From Aestuariibius insulae (lineage in GTDB: Bacteria > Pseudomonadota > Alphaproteobacteria > Rhodobacterales > Rhodobacteraceae), in the NCBI RefSeq assembly GCF_040783535.2, contig NZ_JBFONW020000001.1:186001-250000 (forward strand): a stretch of DNA of 64,000 nucleotides, read 5' to 3'. A program made the position numbers and the translations under genes. How positions within the stretch are numbered: position 1 is the stretch's first letter; every line of letters starts with the position of its first letter. The notes below the pieces were generated by a model. It was not told the origin of the DNA, made no database searches, and saw only the letters and a program-made list of their open reading frames with translations. This document shows positions 60,809-64,000 of the stretch, piece by piece.

Positions 60809-61419
60809 TAATGCGCGAAGATATCGATGTCGGGCCAGCCCTCCAGATCGAGCCGTGCCCGAACCGGCAGAAACTCGAAACACCGCTGCGCCGTCTCCAT
60901 CCGTCCTTCCCGCTCGAGCCTCTTGTCCAGCTCGGTTTTCAGATCATGCAGATAAAGCACATCGGAGGCCGCATAGGCGACCTGCGCCTCGCTCAGCGTC
61001 GCCGCCCCCCAGTCCGAGCTTTGCTGCTGCTTCGAAATATCGACGCCCAAAAGCTCGGACAGAAGATATTTCAGCCCATGCCGGTCCGTATAGGTCCGGA
61101 TCAGTTTCGAGGCGATCTTCGTGCAGTAAACCGGCGCTGTCAGCACGCCAAACGCATTCAGCATCGCCGCGATATCGAACCGCCCGAAATGAAACAGCTT
61201 CAGCACATCGGGATTTGCTAGCAAAGCTGCAAGGTTCGGCGCCTCGGTTTGCCCCTGCTCAATCTGCACCAGATGCGCATCGCCATCGCCCCCCGACAGC
61301 TGCACGACACACAGCCGATCGCGATGCGGGTTCAGCCCCATCGTCTCGCAATCGATGGCCACCACGGACCCCAGATCCAGCCCACTCGGCAGATCGCGCT
61401 TATACACATGATTGGTCAT
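60808..61419 (-). CDS. RNase D-like 3'-5' exonuclease
   Basis: A 203-residue DnaQ-fold exonuclease of the RNase D type, without an HRDC domain. VAIDCETMGLNP carries the first two acidic residues (DxE), HFGRFDIA the third and YAASDVLYLHDL the fourth, so the DEDD site is complete with tyrosine (DEDDy). It should trim RNA 3' ends, and in alphaproteobacteria such short forms probably take part in tRNA or rRNA maturation. It lies upstream of lptC with its stop overlapping that start. Confidence 0.88.
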   Translation of the reverse strand: MTNHVYKRDLPSGLDLGSVVAIDCETMGLNPHRDRLCVVQLSGGDGDAHLVQIEQGQTEAPNLAALLANPDVLKLFHFGRFDIAAMLNAFGVLTAPVYCTKIASKLIRTYTDRHGLKYLLSELLGVDISKQQQSSDWGAATLSEAQVAYAASDVLYLHDLKTELDKRLEREGRMETAQRCFEFLPVRARLDLEGWPDIDIFAH

Positions 61420-61511
61420 GAACTCTCCACCCGGATCTCCGGCGATGTATCCCCGAATGCGAAAGGGAACAACAGCGACGGATACCGGCAGACTAGACCT
61501 ATCGCATTAAA

Positions 61512-61527
61512 CCGCCGTAAAGGGCGG
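61512..61527 (-). terminator. Weak hairpin after the spermidine-synthase-like gene
   Basis: CCGCC and GGCGG form a 5-pair stem with a 6-base loop, followed on the minus strand by TTTAAT. It lies directly after the gene's stop and is weak. Confidence 0.3.
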
Positions 61528-61529
61528 GC

Positions 61530-63074
61530 TCAGCCGAGATCCTTGAGGTAAACCTCGTAAAGCGACGGCTCGAAGATCGAGTTCGGCTCCAGCTTCTCGG
61601 GCCGCGCGATATCCCGCGGGAAGGTCAGCATCGCCTGGAATACTTCGTCCGAGAGGAACCGCAGATCCTCCGGCACGCCCGTCATCATCCCGCCCGGCGC
61701 CTTATGCGCCATATGAAAGCCCCAAACCCCGAAGGACGGGATATCCAGCGTGTAGGACGTCGTCGCCGGAAAGATCTCCTCCATCGTCGCCGCGATCGTC
61801 CAATAGGTGTTCGTCGCAAAGAACGGAGAGCTGCTTTGCGACACCAGCGTTGCCCCGTCGCTCATCTTGCGCGACAGCATTGCGTAGAACTCCACCGAAT
61901 AGAGCTTCGCAATCGCTTCGTTATGGGGATCGGGAAAATCGATGATGACCTTGTCGTAGATCCGCTCCGTCTCCTTGATGAAGACGAAGGCATCCGCGTT
62001 GAAAATCTTCACCTTCTCCGAAGCAAGGCTCCCGCCGTTCATCCGCACCAGATGCGGAAAGGTCGCGCCCAGATCGGTCATCGCGGGGTCGATATCCACC
62101 AGATCGATCCGCTCCACGCCAGGATGCTTGAGGATCTCGCGCACCGCCAGACCGTCGCCGCCGCCCAGCACCAGCACGTTCTTTGCCTCACCGGTCCAGC
62201 CCATCACCGGATGCACCAGCGCCTCGTGATAGCGATGCTCGTCGAACTCCGAAAACTGCAGATGCCCGTCGATGAACAGCCGAAAGTCCGACCGGGGCCA
62301 GCTATTGGTCACGACCAGCGACTGATAGGGCGTCTGCTGCTGCCAGACGATCTGATCGAAATACAGATGCTGCTGCGCATAGGCCGTAATCCGCGTCGCC
62401 GTGGCCGTCAGCACCAGAAGCAGCACAAAGATCGTACCCACCGCGATCTGCGCCATCCGCAGGTTGCGGATGTAATCCTTCAGCCAGATCACATTCAGCG
62501 CCGCGACCGAGATGTTGATCAGCCCGATGGCGAAAGACGCCGTGATCAGCCCCAGCGACGGCAGCAGCAGCAGCGGAAACGCCACCGACCCGACCAGCGC
62601 GCCGATATAATCCAGCGACATGACATTGGCGATCGAGGTCCGCGTTCCGCCCCGCTCGGCCAGGATCCGCGTCAGGATCGGGATCTCAAGCCCGACCAGA
62701 ACGCCAATCGACAGGATGAAGCCGAATTTCGCGACCTGATACATCCACGGCGCAAAGGGAAACATCAGGAACAGCGCAATGGAACACAGTCCGCCGATCA
62801 GCGCCAGCACCAGCTCCACATAGATGAACGCCTCGATCAGGCGGCTTTCGACGTAGCGCGACAGGTGCGATCCGATGCCCATCGCGAACATGAAGAACCC
62901 GATGGTCAGCGAGAACTGGTAGACCGAATTGCCCAGCAGATAACTCGACACGGTCCCGATAATCAGCTCGTAGACAATCCCGCAGGAGGCCACGACCATA
63001 ATCGACAGCAGCAGGATCGTCGCCTTGGCGGCGGGAAGGTCTTTATAGGTGTCGGTGGTAACGGAGGTTTGCAT
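61530..63074 (-). CDS. Membrane spermidine synthase-like protein (polyamine aminopropyltransferase family)
   Basis: A 514-residue protein. Seven or so transmembrane segments fill residues 20 to about 230, and the cytosolic C-terminal half is the spermidine-synthase fold: FDQIVWQQQTPYQSLV, then VLVLGGGDGLAVREIL (about residue 305), DLVDIDPAM and DFPDPH. It may transfer aminopropyl groups to a polyamine or related amine, but the membrane part suggests a transport or sensing role. The ATG at 63074 follows GGAGG less closely than ideal. It lies after the unknown protein below, separated by a hairpin with T-run, and could share its promoter by read-through. Confidence 0.85.
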   Translation of the reverse strand: MQTSVTTDTYKDLPAAKATILLLSIMVVASCGIVYELIIGTVSSYLLGNSVYQFSLTIGFFMFAMGIGSHLSRYVESRLIEAFIYVELVLALIGGLCSIALFLMFPFAPWMYQVAKFGFILSIGVLVGLEIPILTRILAERGGTRTSIANVMSLDYIGALVGSVAFPLLLLPSLGLITASFAIGLINISVAALNVIWLKDYIRNLRMAQIAVGTIFVLLLVLTATATRITAYAQQHLYFDQIVWQQQTPYQSLVVTNSWPRSDFRLFIDGHLQFSEFDEHRYHEALVHPVMGWTGEAKNVLVLGGGDGLAVREILKHPGVERIDLVDIDPAMTDLGATFPHLVRMNGGSLASEKVKIFNADAFVFIKETERIYDKVIIDFPDPHNEAIAKLYSVEFYAMLSRKMSDGATLVSQSSSPFFATNTYWTIAATMEEIFPATTSYTLDIPSFGVWGFHMAHKAPGGMMTGVPEDLRFLSDEVFQAMLTFPRDIARPEKLEPNSIFEPSLYEVYLKDLG

Positions 63075-63086
63075 GGGGAAGCTCAC

Positions 63087-63118
63087 AAAAATCCCCGAAG
63101 CGCGCAGGCGCTCCGGGG
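63087..63118 (-). terminator. Hairpin with T-run between the hypothetical gene and the spermidine-synthase-like gene
   Basis: On the minus strand CCCCGGAGCGC pairs with GCGCTTCGGGG (one mismatch, 10 pairs) around a 4-base loop, followed by ATTTTT. It looks like a real terminator, so the synthase-like gene would need its own promoter or read-through. Confidence 0.75.
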
Positions 63119-63144
63119 CTGACTGAAGCGTCGGTTGGTCGGGC

Positions 63145-63741
63145 TTACTTGCCGACGCCGACACCGCCGGACCGCGCGCGGGTGCGGGCGCTCGAAGGCG
63201 GACGATAGCTCGACCGCGGGGTGACGTTGCGGTTGTTGAACGACGCCTTGCTGACACCGGCAGACCGCTGACGGCTGATGAGGTTGCCGATCAGCGCACC
63301 GGCCAGGAACCCGGTCGCCGAGAAGCGCAAACCAGAGGAGTTGCCGGCCACATCGGTGGCGATCAGGCGCTGGTTCTCTTCGTCGATCTCGACGGTAAAC
63401 ACCTTGTCCTCGCCTGCATCCTTGACGCCGTTAGCATTGGTGTCGGCATAGCCGAGGAACGTGGCATCCTGCATCAGGTCCACGCCCAGCGTCTCATCGT
63501 AGAAACGCGGATCCACGTTCATCATAGTGACCATGAAGCCGGTGAACTCGTCGAGGTTCTCCTGGCCGACCTCTTCGATGCCGTTATCGGCAAGATAGCC
63601 CTGATATTCATTGATGGCGAATTCCGTGCGATCCAGCACCTGGCCCAGATCGGCAGATTGCGTACCGGTGCCGTCCATCAAAAATGTGTAGCCGATATAT
63701 CCAGCCACACCGAGGAAAATAAGCGTCTTAAGGTTACCCAT
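63145..63741 (-). CDS. Hypothetical membrane-anchored protein with an EF-hand-like loop
   Basis: A 198-residue protein. The N terminus has one hydrophobic segment (residues 4-22, LKTLIFLGVAGYIGYTFL) and no clear lipobox. Around residues 98-110, DTNANGVKDAGED is close to the EF-hand/dockerin calcium-loop pattern. A second hydrophobic stretch (ATGFLAGALIGNLIS) near residue 148 and a basic, serine- and arginine-rich tail ending in SGGVGVGK follow. No domain name can be given with certainty. It is followed by a hairpin and then the spermidine-synthase-like gene, and in other Rhodobacteraceae such genes cluster with phage-shock-type membrane stress proteins; that link is inferred. Confidence 0.7.
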   Translation of the reverse strand: MGNLKTLIFLGVAGYIGYTFLMDGTGTQSADLGQVLDRTEFAINEYQGYLADNGIEEVGQENLDEFTGFMVTMMNVDPRFYDETLGVDLMQDATFLGYADTNANGVKDAGEDKVFTVEIDEENQRLIATDVAGNSSGLRFSATGFLAGALIGNLISRQRSAGVSKASFNNRNVTPRSSYRPPSSARTRARSGGVGVGK

Positions 63742-63829
63742 AGGTCCGTCCCGAAAATTTAACGTATCAGTGGTTTCGTCGTGCCTCGACTACCGCCCCA
63801 ATGCAACTACATTGAGGCATCCACGTGCC

Positions 63830-64000
63830 CTACATGTGACGGGCCCACCACACCTGATCGACCCCGACCGCGTAATAGTCCTTGAGCGTTCCGACCTTCT
63901 TGAGATCCGCCGCCGTCAGAGCCTCTTCGGCCCTCGCCGACAGATCCGCCGGAAGTGACGTGAACACCGCCCGCGCCTTCTTGCTCTTTGCCTCGTTCAG
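63830..64000 (-). CDS. Unknown protein, C-terminal 56 residues (cut by the window edge)
   Basis: A reading frame enters the window on the minus strand and runs 56 residues to a TAG at 63830. The tail is helical and charged (EAKSKKARAVF, ALTAADLKKVGTLKDYY) and ends in DQVWWARHM. I do not recognise it. It lies about 90 bases upstream of the anchored hypothetical gene on the same strand and could be part of the same unit. Coding is supported by the open frame and codon usage only. Confidence 0.55.
   Translation of the reverse strand: MNEAKSKKARAVFTSLPADLSARAEEALTAADLKKVGTLKDYYAVGVDQVWWARHM

Overview
The window is GC-rich (estimated by eye at a little over 60%) chromosomal DNA from an alphaproteobacterium, most likely the Rhodobacteraceae (roseobacter-like). 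The evidence is the rimP-nusA-ylxR-infB order, hslO-nudL-cca in tandem, the argJ-mutT overlap, lptC-lptA-lptB-hpf-ptsN without rpoN, UbiG-type quinone synthesis, a TTG-started SecA, and a core-2/I-branching-type glycosyltransferase family common in that group. I saw no rRNA, tRNA, CRISPR array, prophage or insertion sequence. Most of the window is dense housekeeping DNA with ATGA/GTGA stop-start overlaps.

Layout. 1-3.8 kb: the end of a SpoIIE-type phosphatase, a NUDIX hydrolase, then hslO, nudL and cca. 3.9-9.1 kb: two tandem ABC exporter half-transporters and an Fe-S 23S rRNA/tRNA uracil methyltransferase. 9.2-11.2 kb: two L,D-transpeptidases flanking a CAP-domain lipoprotein. 11.2-17.9 kb: hemH, a BioC-like methyltransferase, comF, grxC, a nitrilase-family amidase, a MarR regulator, ubiG, proline iminopeptidase and a CDGSH/ferredoxin fusion. 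18-23.4 kb: the rimP-nusA-ylxR-infB operon behind a candidate attenuator, closed by a strong terminator. 23.4-34.2 kb: an unlisted 43-codon small gene, then mutT, argJ, a parvulin, secA, an unknown protein, radC, dnaJ and dnaK.

34.3-46.6 kb is an accessory catabolic locus. One divergent pair is tcuB-tcuA-gntR against an AbrB-family membrane protein. The next is tctE-tctD against tctC, a fused tctA-tctB, a PrpF-family isomerase and a ThDP-dependent enzyme. Together they suggest sensing, import and oxidation of a tricarboxylate, followed by double-bond isomerisation and 2-oxoacid chemistry. The true substrate is not evident from sequence.

46.6-57.7 kb is a surface-glycan region: an ABC-2 polysaccharide export permease, a CysQ nucleotidase, KdsB, galU, galE, four glycosyltransferases and a tandem sulfotransferase whose second half looks degenerate. 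PAP-hydrolysing CysQ and a sulfotransferase in the same block suggest a sulfated polysaccharide. 57.7-61.4 kb holds ptsN, hpf, lptB, lptA, lptC and an RNase D-like exonuclease. The window ends with a membrane spermidine-synthase-like protein, an unknown anchored protein with a calcium-loop-like motif, and a cut-off gene.

Several starts were moved from the longest ORF using Shine-Dalgarno position and family alignment from memory. No database search was run, so family names rest on motifs and context.
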